From assembly GCF_000247695.1 (NCBI RefSeq), contig NW_004624751.1, positions 18,896,538 to 18,960,537 of the forward strand: DNA of 64,000 bases. The letters are read 5' to 3'. Every line of letters starts with the position of its first letter. The stretch's first letter is position 1. The notes beneath the pieces were generated by a model. It saw nothing but the letters and a program-made list of their open reading frames with translations, was not told where the DNA came from and did not search any database. The position numbers and the translations under genes are program-made. The DNA comes from Heterocephalus glaber. Taxonomy: Eukaryota; Chordata; Mammalia; Rodentia; Bathyergidae. Shown here piece by piece: positions 31,495 through 44,286 of the stretch.

Positions 31495-33180
31495 ATGTTG
31501 TTTTTCCTTTTCTATTTTTATCTTTCATTAGCACATTTTTGCAGTATATAGCTATTGCACTCCTTGTGGGGAGTTGGTGCATGTATATAGCACATCTCAA
31601 TAATTTTTACATCCCCTATACTTTCCCCTCTACCCATCACTGAATCTCTTGACCCCCTTCCCACTTAAAAAAAAAAAAAAAGATTCCTATTACCTTTCCT
31701 TTACTTTTGACCTTTATTCATATATTGGATTTCTCATATAAGAGAAACTATTTGATATTTAAGATTGTGTGTCTGATTTATTTTCATGTTTCAGATTTCC
31801 TTTTTAATTTTTCCCTCTACTTAACTGCTCAACCTTCCTGGTGTATGTATTCTGTTGGGTCTTATGGCTTTGTAGCTTTATTGTCTCTAGGATACCCTTT
31901 TTGGGTGCTGGTTTGGTGGTCATTAAGTTCTTTAGGTGCTCTCTATCATATAAATATCTTATTTCTCTATCCATTTTAAAATATAGTTTTGCAAGATAGA
32001 GCAGTCTGAATTGGAAGTTATTTTCTTTTGGAGCTTGAAACACTTACCTCATGTTCTCCTGGTCTTTAATGTTTGTGTCAAGAAGTCTGCCATAATTCTA
32101 ATAGGATTTCTTTTACAAGTGATTTGTTGTTTTTCTCTAAGAGCTTTTAAGATTTTCTTCTTGTGTTGGACTTCTGAGACTTTGAGTATAAAAAATCTTG
32201 GAGAGGATCCTTTCTGATTGTGGCTCTCAAGTTTCCTTATGCCTCACTTATCCACATGTTGAATTATTTTCCCACATTTGGGAAGTTTTGTAGTATTATT
32301 TTTGTAAGGAGGTTTTTCCATACCATTTTTGCTGTCCGTTCTTCACTAGCTGCAATTAAATTTAAGTTATATTAGTGTTCATTGCATCATCTAGTAGCTA
32401 TTCAATCCATTTTTTATGTTTTATTGTGTTTTTTAAGGTATCTCAATAGTCAGCCACTTACCTCAGTCCTCTATCCTAGTTATGACACTCTGTCTTAAAA
32501 TTGGTTACTTCTGCTGCTCATACTTTAAATAGAATTTGTAATCTCCTAAATTTCCCTTTAGTACCTTTTCATGGACTATAATTCTTTTTTTTTTTGTATG
32601 ACTCTAATTCTTTTATATACAGCACATTCATGGTTTGTGTCAGTTTGTTTAGTTCATCTAGCTTTTTATTAATGTCTTCTGTAAACTCACTGTTTTCTTT
32701 TTGGGGTCCATTATGTGTTAGCTCTTCTTTGAACTCTCCAAGCACCTTATTGGTCTGCTTTTTTGAATATCTCTTGCTAGCTTTTCAAATAATTCAGCTG
32801 TGCAGCTTTTGGTTTCATCCCCCTCAGTGTCCCATGGAACATCTCTGGGAGAATTGGGAATTCTTGTAGAAATTTTGTTGCCTTATCATCTCACGTTTCT
32901 TATTTTTTGTGAGTTTGTGTGTGTGTGCATGTGTTTACTTAAGCTTAGGATTGTGACTTGATTATAGTGAAAGGCTTTGCTGATAGTATGGAGATCTCTT
33001 TACCTAGTGCCTGCCTTTCAATGATGCATTTTGTGTGTAGCTAAATATAGGCATTTGACTCTGTCCCAGAATACCACCGTATCTGTTTATTTCAGAGAGG
33101 AGGCTGCAGTGTATTTCACTCAATACTCAGTTCTCCATGAATGGACTGCAGTATTGTTGGTATCATGGCAATTCAAACAC
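31495..33180 (-). mobile_element. HAL1-like element: L1 ORF1 plus 3' UTR, no ORF2
   Basis: The minus strand from about 32900 to 31800 encodes an L1 ORF1 relic. Its C-terminal part is the 79-codon frame 31804-32043, with F-Q-A-P-K-E-N-N-F-Q and Y-L-A-K-L-Y-F-K; the nucleic-acid-binding part, K-Q-Q-I-T-C-K-R-N-P, lies near 32110 in another frame. ORF1 protein is the RNA chaperone of L1. A 3' UTR-like stretch with a T run (31666-31681) follows directly, with no ORF2 between. That is the structure of HAL1 (half-L1) elements, although an internal deletion of ordinary L1 would look similar. The region 32900-33180 may be its 5' UTR. Confidence 0.65.
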
Positions 33181-33299
33181 TGACATACAGAGAAAACCAA
33201 TTGATAGCAAAAGCTATTTCACCTTGGCTATAGTAATAAAATCACCAACAATAATAAATTCAAACCACAAATCAAATATTGACACACCATAATTATTAT

Positions 33300-33760
33300 G
33301 GATGAGCGAGTTTGAACAATAGAGATGGACCACATTCTGTGCCATATTTGAACCCATTTATTATAGCCGGCAGTTAAGGAGGGGCTAGTGCCCAGAAAGT
33401 TTCCTTGTCCATGGGAAGCGGTTTGATTTCTCCTTGTCGATGGGAAGCAGCTTGATTTCTCCTTTTACATCATGATTTCAGTTGGTGAGGCCTCAGGGGA
33501 GAGCAAGTGGAATCTTATAGAAGCAGAACCATGCCAGGTAAGTGGGGATGGGCACAAGGAAGTTTCACACACACTAGGTAAGCTACAAAACATCCTGCAA
33601 CTGCAGCAAATTTACTGCCAAGCAGGATGTGGGGGTTTTGGGTGCTTTGTTCAAGTGCAAACAGTTCAAGTACAGGTACAAAATGGCATTGAGGCACAAG
33701 ATGGAGTCAGGTTGGCTATCACACAAGAAACAGAATTGTACCATCCCAGGGAAATTTTAC
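33300..33760 (-). mobile_element. Probable solo LTR with internal 29-bp tandem repeat
   Basis: The minus strand shows U3-like sequence with two 29-bp tandem units (33402-33430 and 33431-33459, 26 of 29 identical), then GGCTATAATAAATGGG, which supplies an AATAAA signal (33357-33362). The downstream end is near 33300. I found no convincing target duplication, so the ends are approximate. A 109-codon plus-strand frame (33472-33801) crosses it and is not a gene. Confidence 0.5.
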
Positions 33761-34564
33761 ATTTAATTATCATAGTAGCTAAGATAATGACTATGGCTTA
33801 ACCTCAGTTTAGGAATTAACTTACTTTATAGTACACAACTAATTTTCAATATTTTTCTGGATTTTAAAATTTTTATTAACTCATTGGTTATTATCCTGAT
33901 ACAGCTTCAAACACTTAGATATATTTTACTCCAGTATTAGGGTAAAACATCCTATATTTGTTTTAAGAAAACCACACGGTACTGATAACAAGTACAACCA
34001 CACAGTACTAATAACTGACAGAATGTATTCTGCATTTAGGATTAGATTGGATTTACAAAACTCAGGAACTCCAAAGAAAAAGTATGGTTTTACAATTTCT
34101 GAGTATTGAGCTTCATTTCTATATTTTATGATATTCTAAAGGGCCATCTTTTTTATCTAACATGAAACATCCATGAAATTTTTAAGAAAGATCTACCAGA
34201 CTTATTCTATAAGTAACACTCGCTTGGAGCATGATAAAAATTAATTATTTAGTATTATAAATAATACAAAAATACAATTTTATTGCAATTACATTTATCA
34301 AAAAACATTTAACTCTATGATACAATACAGAATAACAAAGGGTCTATCTTTTTAGATAATAATACCATTTTAGGTTACGTTATGGATTTCAAAATTTTTC
34401 ACTTATGATTAATACACAGTTTTCTAAAACTATGATTTCATTATTTGGAGTCCCCCAGTCCATACTGTTTCCAAATTCATTAAATTTTTACATATATACA
34501 GTATCACAGAAGGTCAGACTTGGCAAAAATCATAATGATCATTGTGACCCTTAATGATAATTTC
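33761..34564. other. AT-rich intergenic DNA, no gene seen
   Basis: Nothing recognised. Confidence 0.5.
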
Positions 34565-35106
34565 CTGTCTGACTAGATTAAGAGATGCCTGGCAGATTAA
34601 TAAAGCACACTTCTGGGTGTGTCTGTGGGAGGGACCAGATATTATAGGCATGTAGGCCAGCAGACTGAGAGAGAAGATGCACCGTGATACTGGTCTTCCA
34701 GCTCCCATGGGATGAGAAGAAGAAAAAAGTCCTTGTTTGAAAAGCTCCATTCTTCTTGAGCAGGTGCATCTTACTGCTGCTATCCCCTTTGAACATCAGA
34801 GGCCAGCTTCTTCAGCTTTTCAGGGCAAACTGACACCAGTGACTCCCCTGGGAGCTTCCAGGCCTTTATCCTCAGTCTGACCCCACATCCCTGCCCCCTC
34901 TTGCTCTGTGGCTTCCAGTTTCTTGGATTGAGTTGCTACTGCATCCTCTACTGGATCCTCTCATTTTCCAGTATGCAAAAAGCCACTGTAAACTATCTTT
35001 TCTTTGATCCTGTAAGCCTATCTAAAAATTCCCTTGTATAATTTTATAAACATATATGTCTTTTTTTATATTGATTCTGTTACTCCAGAGAAGCCTAACC
35101 CATACA
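34565..35106 (+). mobile_element. ERV-L (MLT2-like) solo LTR
   Basis: AGATTAATAAAGCACACTTCTGGGTGTGTCTGTGGGAGGG-type sequence at the 5' side, CATCAGAGGCCAGC and GGGAGCTTCCAGGCCTTT blocks in the middle, and the end TTCTGTTACTCCAGAGAAGC followed by CCATACA are all characteristic of MLT2-type ERV-L LTRs. It is probably truncated at its 5' end. No internal sequence follows, and 72- and 78-codon minus-strand frames here are shadows. Confidence 0.7.
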
Positions 35107-38100
35107 ATCATGCAGGCCAATGCACCAATTTCTAAGTAAGAAACCAAGTCTTACAGAGAATATAAAATGTAAAATATTTCACATAGTGAGTTACTTGTAA
35201 AGTTGAATGTATCACCCAACTATTATCTCTCAAGCAATTAATTTTTAAACCTCTAGAGCATGATTTGAAACCACTTTCCTATCTCAAACCACTGAGGAAG
35301 ATGCAGGCTGATTAATAAAGAATTTTATCTACTAGACAAAATTTTTTTATCTATTTGTAATACAATCCTATCAAAAAATTTATCTTATTAAATACTTTTC
35401 TAAAAATCTGCAACAAATATGATGTGCTCGGATTTTCTTGGACCATCCTAATTTTTTCCTGTGACCCTAGCCTAATCGTTAAAAGCTCCAGTTTTCTGGG
35501 CCAAGTAAGATAAAAAGGCAGCAACTTAGTGTTAGACTACAATTATGATGCTAGTGAAAGATAAATGCTGGGATAGTAAAAAGGTAAATGGTCTAAGGAC
35601 ACAAATCAAGATCAAAAGCAGTTGAGTACTTATTTCAGGTATTTTATCATGAATTAAAAAGCAAACGATGAGCATGAATTTGTAATATGTTTTGTCTCTA
35701 GGAAATTTCAGCAGCTTAAATATAATATAGAGAAAGAGGATAGTTTTCTTTGCCTGTTATTTGGATTCACCAGCTAAGCATGATAGTGGAAAGAAGGTCT
35801 AGCTATTTGATAAGATTTGGAAAAGTCTCATTATAAAAACAAACCTTGAAATCAAATTTGGGAGGAAAAAAATGTTGAGATGTGTATGCAAATGACCATT
35901 AGATACTATAATGATGGCAGAGAAGTGTTTCAGTCATAAATTGGAAGGATGAATGGAATATGGTAATCTGGGAGATTAGCAAATCATGAAGTTGCCAGTG
36001 ATGGCAAAGGAGTAAAGGAATGTGTATATGTGAAACAGATGCTTAAGTGAGGAGCATAAAGTGTCACAGAAGAGGAAGGAGTGGCTAAGATTTCTGAAAG
36101 ATGACTGTACAGGTGAGAGGTCTTGGAAGCACTATTAAACAACACAATACATATGGGATCCAACCCACCCAGCTTCTCCAAGCTCTGTGATAAATTAACA
36201 GTAAAAACAGTTTCTGATCAACCATACTTGTCATGTGTATCCTCAGGGGCAGCTCTTAGAAAAGGTTAGGAAGTAGATAAAACATTCAGAGAAGATATTA
36301 ATGATAAAGCAGAGCTTGCTGCTTATGAACATGGGGTTCCCAAAGGTAAAGAGGAATATAGGCATTAATAAGATTAGAAAGGTTCTAAAAATCATCATAA
36401 TAATGTAGAATTCAGCTCTACAAAACTCAGAAAAAACACAGAGAATACTATTTAAACAGTCAAGAGTTAAATCATAATGTCCAATACTAAACATTGGATA
36501 ACTTATCAGTAGAAAAGATTCCCAGGACTTCAAGACTATTCAATTAATTTTTTCCCAGTTAAAATACAAATTAAACTCAGTAAATTGATAGAGGTATTTA
36601 CCAGGAATATTTTTTAAAGGGAGAAAACAATTAATAATACAAAGTAGCAGCAAACTGACTCGAGATCAGAAAAACAAAAAGGCATTCGGAATATACTTGC
36701 TCTTCCCAAAAATAAGGTCTTTTTAATTTGATGTGTTCAGTTCAATCTCTACTGTTATGTCTACATTTTACATAATGTTGTGTTTCTTCAGTCTCTTTTA
36801 AATTAGAAAGAGCCTTTTTTGGTAAATTGCAAATTCTCTGCTTCTTTGAGACATGGGTTTTCTCCCTTCTTCTTGCTAGCTTTGAAACCCAGGAAGTAGC
36901 TTTCTCGGGGACCCAAGCAGGTTCATTGTAGGGCTCTGTTCTGTTCCATTTGTTGACATTTTCTACACATATCTTAATATTTGTATTACTTTTGTTTTTA
37001 AGTATATTCTAAAATCACAGTTTGTGTGATGCTATTAGCTTTGTTCAAAACATTTAGGGTCCACAAAGGGCCTTATGGCATTGGCGTTACATGAAACCGA
37101 TATGTTCTTTTAAATTTTTGATTTAAAATGCTATTTTTAATTATTAAAACATTCATATGTTCATAGTGTTAGGAAGTACGTACTCAAGTATATGTAGGGA
37201 AGAAATCACATGATATCTACAACATGTGTTTACATACTTGCTGTCCTTTTTTTCTCCCTTCCTCTCTTTAATCTTTCTGTCCACTGACCACACCTGGGAC
37301 AATAACAAGCATACCTAGAATACAGACCTTAGTTTCAAAATATCTTGGAAAAATGGTTCATTCTAAGTACAAGGCAAGGAAGGAATAATTTAAACCAGAA
37401 ATAATGTTCTTTTTGAGAAAAGTAAGGAATTTGTCATAAAATGATGCAGACATATCAAAAGAACACAGAATCCAGCTTTATAGAGACTCTGATAATCACA
37501 TAGGGCAATTTGTGCTTAACAGTACTGCTAATAAAAGATTATTACTCACTGAATAAATAGAAGTCTATGAATCAACGCTGAGATTAAAAAAGAATAAATG
37601 GGAAGAAATAAAATCTCTTCCTTACTATAAAACATCAACTAGTGAATGTAAAATAAAATTTTAAATTACCAAGCAACCATAATAATCATTAATTCATTCA
37701 ATAAATATAAAAAGAGAGAAATTGGAAAAAAATAATGAAATGTGATTTTTACATAGCCTCAATGTATCTTGCTATGAAACTCTCATTAATTCAATAATAG
37801 TAAAGAAGAAATAAACACACTTTATTATGGAGACACCTGGCAGATACCATCTAAATCAAGTATCATCAGTTAACACAAGCAGTGCATCAAGTAGACACTG
37901 CATGTCATCTGATAAAATGCATTGACAAAGCATTGATGTTTCTTGTGGTTAATTTAGTTAAACAATCTATGACCTGAATGTGCTTTGCGAAAGGATACAT
38001 AGAACACATGAAAAGATACTCTACAAAGTTGTCAGCTTTGTAATAAAAAATCTCATGATCATGAAAGCCAAGAATAGCTCATAAAGAATTCTGGTTTGAA

Positions 38101-38125
38101 TAAAGGAAAGCAGATACAATAAAAA
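35107..38125. other. AT-rich intergenic DNA, no gene seen
   Basis: Frames at 35984-36181 and 36243-36533 (minus) have no recognisable content. 37440-38060 looks repeat-like (mixed old mammalian interspersed sequence), but I cannot name the family. Confidence 0.45.
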
Positions 38126-38134
38126 TTCAAAATA

Positions 38135-38227
38135 GGTCCGGGGATTTAGCTCAGTGGTTCTGTCGACTGCCTCATAAGCTCAAGGACCCGCGTTCGATCC
38201 TCGGTACAAAAAGAAAAAAAAAAAAAT
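38135..38227 (+). mobile_element. ID-type SINE
   Basis: GGTCCGGGGATTTAGCTCAG and GCGTTCGATCCTCGGTAC with an A-rich tail; flanked by TTCAAAATA (38126-38134 and 38228-38236). Confidence 0.93.
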
Positions 38228-38290
38228 TTCAAAATAAGTGAGCTCAGTACATTAACCTGATTTGACTGCTTTTACTAAAAAACAAAACTC

Positions 38291-38390
38291 GGCTGGGGAT
38301 TTAGCTCAGCGGCACAGCACCTGTCTGGCAAGCGGGAAGTCCTGAGTTCAATCCCTGGTACAATAAATTAATTAATTAATTAATAATGAA
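38291..38390 (+). mobile_element. ID-type SINE, divergent subfamily
   Basis: The A box (TTTAGCTCAGCGG) and B box (GAGTTCAATCCCTGG) are as in other IDs, but the middle reads CACAGCACCTGTCTGGCAAGCGG instead of the common TTC-GCC-GCCTGCCTC form, and the tail is (TTAA)n. It lies 63 bases after another ID. Confidence 0.85.
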
Positions 38391-39689
38391 AATAAAAGCA
38401 ATACTTTATAGGGACAATTACAGAGTCTGAATGAGAGATTTATGCGAGTGTTTTATATTGTTCTAGCAATTTTTCGCTGAGCATGTTATTTGAGTTTAAA
38501 AGTGCATTTAAGCAATGTAATGGGTCAACAAATGTAAGGAATTTTAATGACTTTAGAAAATAGTTATTTCTGAATTGTTTTGTATTGTATGTTTAGGTTT
38601 TCAACTTTATAATTTAAGTCACAGGGAAATAAATTTTTAAAATATAAATGCAAAAATATATGAATAAAAACATAATATAAAATAAATTGAAAATTTCAAA
38701 CACATAAAAATAGGGAGAATTTAAACTAAACTTGTACATTTTTCTTTCCATATTTCTTCATTGCAGATTAAAAATTAAACTTGTTCCTTTTGTACAAAAA
38801 TATTGGCTATTTTAGATTTTCAAACTTACAGAAAGTGCAGAGAGGGAGAAAGAGGGAGAACAAGAAATTTAAGCTCAGAAAAATATCAGCAGACTCTGAG
38901 AACTAAGGTCCTCTGAGGTGGTGAATAAGAGATACTCATAACTCTCTTATATTACTAGCTTGCTGTATATGCTAGCCTGTGCTAAATGGAATTTCACCAA
39001 CTTGAGATACTCTCTGAATCTTTGTATAACTTTACACTGAGGATAACTTTACTGCTTAGGATTATAATTTACATGAGTTCCTTCAACTGTAAAATCAGTG
39101 TCCTAGCCTTTTATGAGTCACTCCTAAACTCAGCCTATTATAAGTTCATTCAATGAGCCCCTGGAAATGGAATGGTAATTTTATATTACATTTTATGGTG
39201 GCATTCAATCTCACTTATTACCTCAAGAAGTCAGACTTGAACTGTTTAGAAAATTAAGAGTTGAAAGCAAATTCCTTTTATTATAGCAATAATTATCACG
39301 TAGTGTTTATTAAGAATCTGGTGAGTACTGAATAATGTTGGTACTGGTGTTGCTTCTGCCATACGGCAAAGCACTCTGAGCACTGCACTACTTTGTTACA
39401 GAGACCTTTACACACATACATCTATCTTTCAGAAAGCAGCCTTTCTCTCGAACAATGATATAAAAGTAGCTAGAGCCCACGACATATTCAAATTACATAG
39501 TGTTGTGGTTAGTACCCTTTTTATCATGGATTTCCACTAAATTCAAAGTTGTTTGCTTTTACTATACTATTTACTATATATTTATATATTTACTATAATT
39601 TAGTACTTCAATTCAAGCCAGAAATAAAAAACCTTAGAAAACTATTCTACTTCTCTTGTCCTCCATATCTCATCAATTATTAATGTTTG

Positions 39690-40190
39690 GCAACATTGGT
39701 GCTTCAACATCTCTAGAACAAGGTGATACTATCTGTAAGGCATTCAGTGCTTCTCCATAACTCAGGGACGAAGTATTAAATATCTTTAAATGGCTGTACA
39801 AGGGCCTCTAAAATCTTTCTCAAATTTACAGTCCTGTATCCAGTACTTACTCCTTAGATACAGTAGTATCTTTCTCGTCACTTGCAGTGGAATAATCTAC
39901 GTTATATGCCCAAAAGTCAAAACTTTAAATGGCCCCCTCTCCTTGATATCAGCTCTTCATTTTGCAAGGTGCCTTTTCATCTTTCGAGACACAGCTTAAA
40001 ATATTCTTTGTTAGTCTTGCTGATAAAATGGTGAAATATGGTTGTGTTCCCATTGCAAACACTTGCATTCCATAACTGTCACCCAGAACTGGAATTATGT
40101 ATTTATGTGCTTCTGTACCTTCAGTATACACCTAGGCTCCTTAGGGACAAAAATTACTTCCAATTTATCTTTGTGCTTCCCAAAAAAAAA
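39690..40190 (+). repeat. L2 LINE 3' fragment
   Basis: The order fits the 3' end of L2: a CACAGCTTAAAAT-like stretch (39980-40000), TATGTATTTATGTGCTTCTG, CACCTAGGCTCCTTAGGGACA and TTTATCTTTGTGCTTCCC. The short frames inside are not genes. Confidence 0.65.
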
Positions 40191-40639
40191 AAGTAAAGTA
40201 AAAATCATGCGCTCAGAAAATGAATTACTGCATTCATTTAGAAGGTATTTTATCAGAAAAATAACGAGGAAAGAAGGAATAGTTGAAGCTCTTTTAAAAT
40301 AGAACCTAAAGGGAATAATGTATACACAATGGTTTCATACATGTCTCCTAGTGAAATTTTAATGCCAATGCCTTGATCTTTAGTTTTATTCCATTAAAAA
40401 ATACAAATTTCATTTAATATCAACAACATTTCAATATGAAATTTCATCAGCAAGATAAAATGCCTTAGATAGCCACGAGTTCTATGGAAATATTTTGCTA
40501 TTAAACATTATCTCAGAAAGCATTATAATGAAAAGTCAGTTTTAACCAAGTAAATGTCCACTGAAAGTTATCTACTTTTAAAACATGACTCACTATAGTT
40601 CTTATTCAAGAAAATATCAATATGGATATTTAATTTTAA

Positions 40640-40810
40640 TGAGCAATTACTGTGTGCTAAGGGTCAGACTCTGTCTCAGTTCATTTAATCCTCAAAATAG
40701 CCATGTGGAACTGTAATTATTGTTACTTACTATATGAAGAAACTGAGAAGTTGGGATGTGGAATATCCAGGTCATACCATCGGTTAGTAAACCCCTGTCA
40801 TTAACCAGAC
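40640..40810 (+). repeat. MIR SINE fragment
   Basis: AATTACTGTGTGCTAAGGG, TCATTTAATCCTCAAAATAGCC, ATATGAAGAAACTGAG and CAGGTCATACC follow the MIR order clearly. Diverged, no ends seen. Confidence 0.75.
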
Positions 40811-40954
40811 AAGCTGGATCCAGAACAACCAGTCCTCAAGCTCTAAAACTCTAAAATGCTACTTACGCATACCTGCAACATAAGAATAACACGTATAAAA
40901 TATCATTTAGCTTTCCTACCTATTAGCAAATATTAGCTTATTTTTGGCGATTTC

Positions 40955-41045
40955 TTTCTTTTTTTTTTTTTGTACCAGGGATCGAACTCAGGACCTTGCT
41001 TTTGCGAGACAGGCAGTGGCAGCACTGAGCTAAATCCCAAGCTGT
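40955..41045 (-). mobile_element. ID-type SINE (antisense)
   Basis: T-rich tail, GTACCAGGGATCGAACTCAGG and GAGCTAAATCCCAAGC in reverse. Short duplication GATTTC at 40949-40954 and 41046-41051. Confidence 0.92.
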
Positions 41046-41051
41046 GATTTC

Positions 41052-43944
41052 ATTTTTAAAGAAGACAAATGATTAAATATTTTCGCCATCTGATTGTTTT
41101 TTTCCCTTTAGGATTGTTGGAGGACAAATACACTGATCTTCCATTTAAGTGGGTTTGTGTGATTTAACTTAACAATAAGGTAGGAGATCTTTGTAAATCT
41201 GTTTTCAACTCACATTCTCTCCTGTGATCTATAAAAAAGAAAGAAATTCACATCCAAATTTCAATCAACATTCAACATTTTATGTTTTTTATTGATTTTC
41301 TCTGATTTTTTTATAGCTTACATTGTGCTTGGAAAGATGTATATAATAAAACATCAATTAATCTGAATGTATAAGGAAAGAATTGTTATTTTATGTTCGA
41401 CCACTAGTGATGGAAAGTTTTCAAAATATTTGACTCAATCTGAGACTTTTTGCTGACAACAAAGTTTTTATGATTCAGGTAGCCAATGATTCAAGTACCC
41501 AATCAATACAGATGTCTACAATATGTCATTTGTTCTACAATATTGTCATTTCTTCTACAATATGTTTTATTTTATGATATTTCACAATATAATTCAATAT
41601 TTCACATTTTTCTCATGCAATAAATAGGTAAACAAATCAAAGAGAAAAATGTCAACATATGATGTCAGTTATAAAATCTTTGGTCAACTCAGAGTCGCTG
41701 TGGGCAAAAATGAGATTATCATATGCAATTTTGTCATTGCAGGAATAGTAGACTTCAGAATTTTGGCACAATTTATTCTTTCTCTAAAGTTTACCTTTGC
41801 ATGTATTTAATCTCATTATCTTTATATTTTACACAAAGATTCCAAGTTTTAGAAGGTAGAACAGTAAAAAGTATATGCTTTTCTTTACACGGGTGTTGAA
41901 AAGTAGACTTCAGAGTCCTAGAGCAGTCGGTAAAGGTTGTAATAACTGCAAAACATCAATCTCTTAAAATCTCAGATTTTTATTTCTTTTGCATATTGTG
42001 CATGTCTATCATGGAATTGCCTCTGAAGTGCTTTTACCTCCAAGTGTCACATGACTGCTTCTCACCTCTCTGTAGTCAAAGCTCATTATACGACTACGCT
42101 TTAGGGTAGGTAAACTGTAACATTCCCAGATGCCCAGAAAGAGGAGAATGAGTCAGTGGCCAACAGTGATGATACTGCCATAGATACTGAGAAGATTGAT
42201 AGTGGCTACTCTGTCCAATGCTGTTTTTACTTTTCCACTCTTTCAGTGTTTCTATACTTTTGCTCTCTAGTCTGTTTTATGAAATTTGTATATTTTTGAT
42301 AAAGTATTGTTGCATTGTTCTTCTGTAGATAACTTTTTTTCCCATTTCTGGACCTCTCCATACTTATTGAAAGCCCTAAAGGAAGACAGAAGAGTTCCAT
42401 GTACTCAGAGACTTTTTATTTAAAGGTATTTACAGGATTATTTTCTGCTTGATATGGATTGAAATTTAATGAAAGCCATATTTTAGTAAAAATTATTTGC
42501 TATGCATGATCATTTAGAAGGAAAAGATGTTAATAACAAAAATTTCAGCTAAAAATATCTAGCAGTACAACACGATGTTTTCATTGAAACCAGTGCAAGG
42601 ATTTTAGCAGTGGGAAGAACCAAATATTAAATCAAAACAGGATGTGAGTAAAAAAGTACATTGCTGCCAGAGTCAAATCTTCAGGATAAGAAAAAAGACA
42701 AAGAAAAACTCTGGAATTTTCCTACAATATCGCAAATATCTGAGGAGGAGGAAGTACATTTGACCATCCTCACTTGCCTCTTACTGTATTCTGCCTGGAA
42801 TCTGAGACCTGAGGCTTTGCATTTTTTTCATATCATCAAAATTATGTAGGAATAACAAAGTTTTATGCCAAGATGCTTCACTGTTAATTCAATATAAGAA
42901 TTTAAGAATAAATCTAATGCTATAAAGGAAGTTTTATGAATTTTGGTTAAATCAAACCACTGCCTTGCTCTTTATAGTGAGGCCTGTCCAGAATGTATAA
43001 CTCGTGCTTAATATATAACTGACTTCCTTTTGTACACAGTATCAATATTACTTGCCTAGCCAGACCAGGGTCATCACAGAATGTCAAATTGATAAGATCC
43101 AGAGACTGAAACAAAAATGAAATGAAATAAACTTTCTGCTCTAAAATGGCAGATATCAATGTCCCTATGAGGCTTTTACACACACTATTTCAAATGTGTT
43201 TTCCTTTATTACCTACACAATATGAATATTATATTAATAGCTACAGAGTTGTAAATGTATCATGTGGGTCTAAGAATATAAACTCAAAAGAATAGAACAC
43301 ACAGGCATTAAAGAAAATAATACTTTTAAATCATTTTTTCTTCTGTAATAGTACATTGCTTAATTTCCTGGAAACTCAAGTCACGCTCTTAACAAGAATT
43401 AGTATTATCCATTTAAGTATAGCATGTTATCCTGTAAATAAAATTGTATGGAAAAATTAAAGCATTCCTCGATCTGTTTACAAGAATAAATTTGCTTTAG
43501 AGCTACAGATGTGATGCTATTAAGACAGAAGAAAGTGCTTAGCAAATTAAAGTATATTAAAATGTTGCTGCATATTATTACTAAGGAGACTGGTTATATG
43601 TATATATTATCATAAGCCTTATTATAAAATTTTGTTTTAGAATCCATGCCATGGAGTTCAGTATAAATGATAATTAACAATATTGGCTATAAAAACAACA
43701 TTGGATAGTTCAGTAATTTTTCCCCAAAGAAGATTCAAACATCTTTTTAAACTGCCATTTCTTGTGTTAAAGTGAGAAGTTAGTATATGTACATCACAAT
43801 TACCAAATCCTAAATATATGAAACGACTTTAATAAGTATGTCTTTCTTTTTCAACAAACTTGTTTCTTCTTTGTCTCCTTTCCTTCTCAATTTCTCATGC
43901 TTATCTGCTTCTTTCAGAATGCAAGAAACCATATTCTGACAGTT
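41052..43944. other. AT-rich intergenic DNA, no gene seen
   Basis: Frames at 42661-42849 and 42947-43183 are unrecognised and short. Confidence 0.5.
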
Positions 43945-43960
43945 AAAAAAGATAATTCTT

Positions 43961-44270
43961 CTCCATTACCCTGTTCGCCCTTTAACACCTCCACCCCCTC
44001 TATTTACAAAGTCTTTGTTTCCATTTTTTCCGTTTCTCATATTTTTTCATTTCCCTTCTTTCCTTTGCCCTACTCTTCCCAGTTCTCCTTCCCCTGTAGA
44101 CTTTTTCTTCCTATTTCACATTATCTATTATACATTTTGATTCTTAGTTACACTTTTAGTTTCTCACACGAGAGAGACTATTCAGTATTTACACCTGTGT
44201 GTAAAGGTACAAATTCCCGATGATGAATGTCATTGTATTGTATATCTAAAATGTACCAATAAACTTAATG
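43961..44270 (+). mobile_element. Short L1 3' end with 5' inversion
   Basis: 43961-44198 is the antisense of the L1 3' region (pyrimidine-rich here, purine-rich in sense L1). At about 44200 it switches to the sense L1 terminus, GGTACAAATTCCCGATGATG to ATGTACCAATAAAC plus a short A tail. A perfect 16-bp duplication AAAAAAGATAATTCTT flanks the whole (43945-43960 and 44271-44286). This is one insertion made by twin priming. The 108-codon plus-strand frame in it is antisense to the L1 3' UTR. Confidence 0.92.
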
Positions 44271-44286
44271 AAAAAAGATAATTCTT

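Noticed and set aside
33472..33801. 109-codon plus-strand frame
   Set aside because: It crosses a presumed LTR opposite to its transcription direction and has no domain.
36243..36533. 96-codon hydrophobic minus-strand frame
   Set aside because: Hydrophobicity follows from T-rich composition of that strand; no start context, domain or neighbouring gene feature.
35107..38125. Possible hidden protein-coding exons
   Set aside because: I looked for splice-flanked open stretches with coding-like composition and found none I could support.
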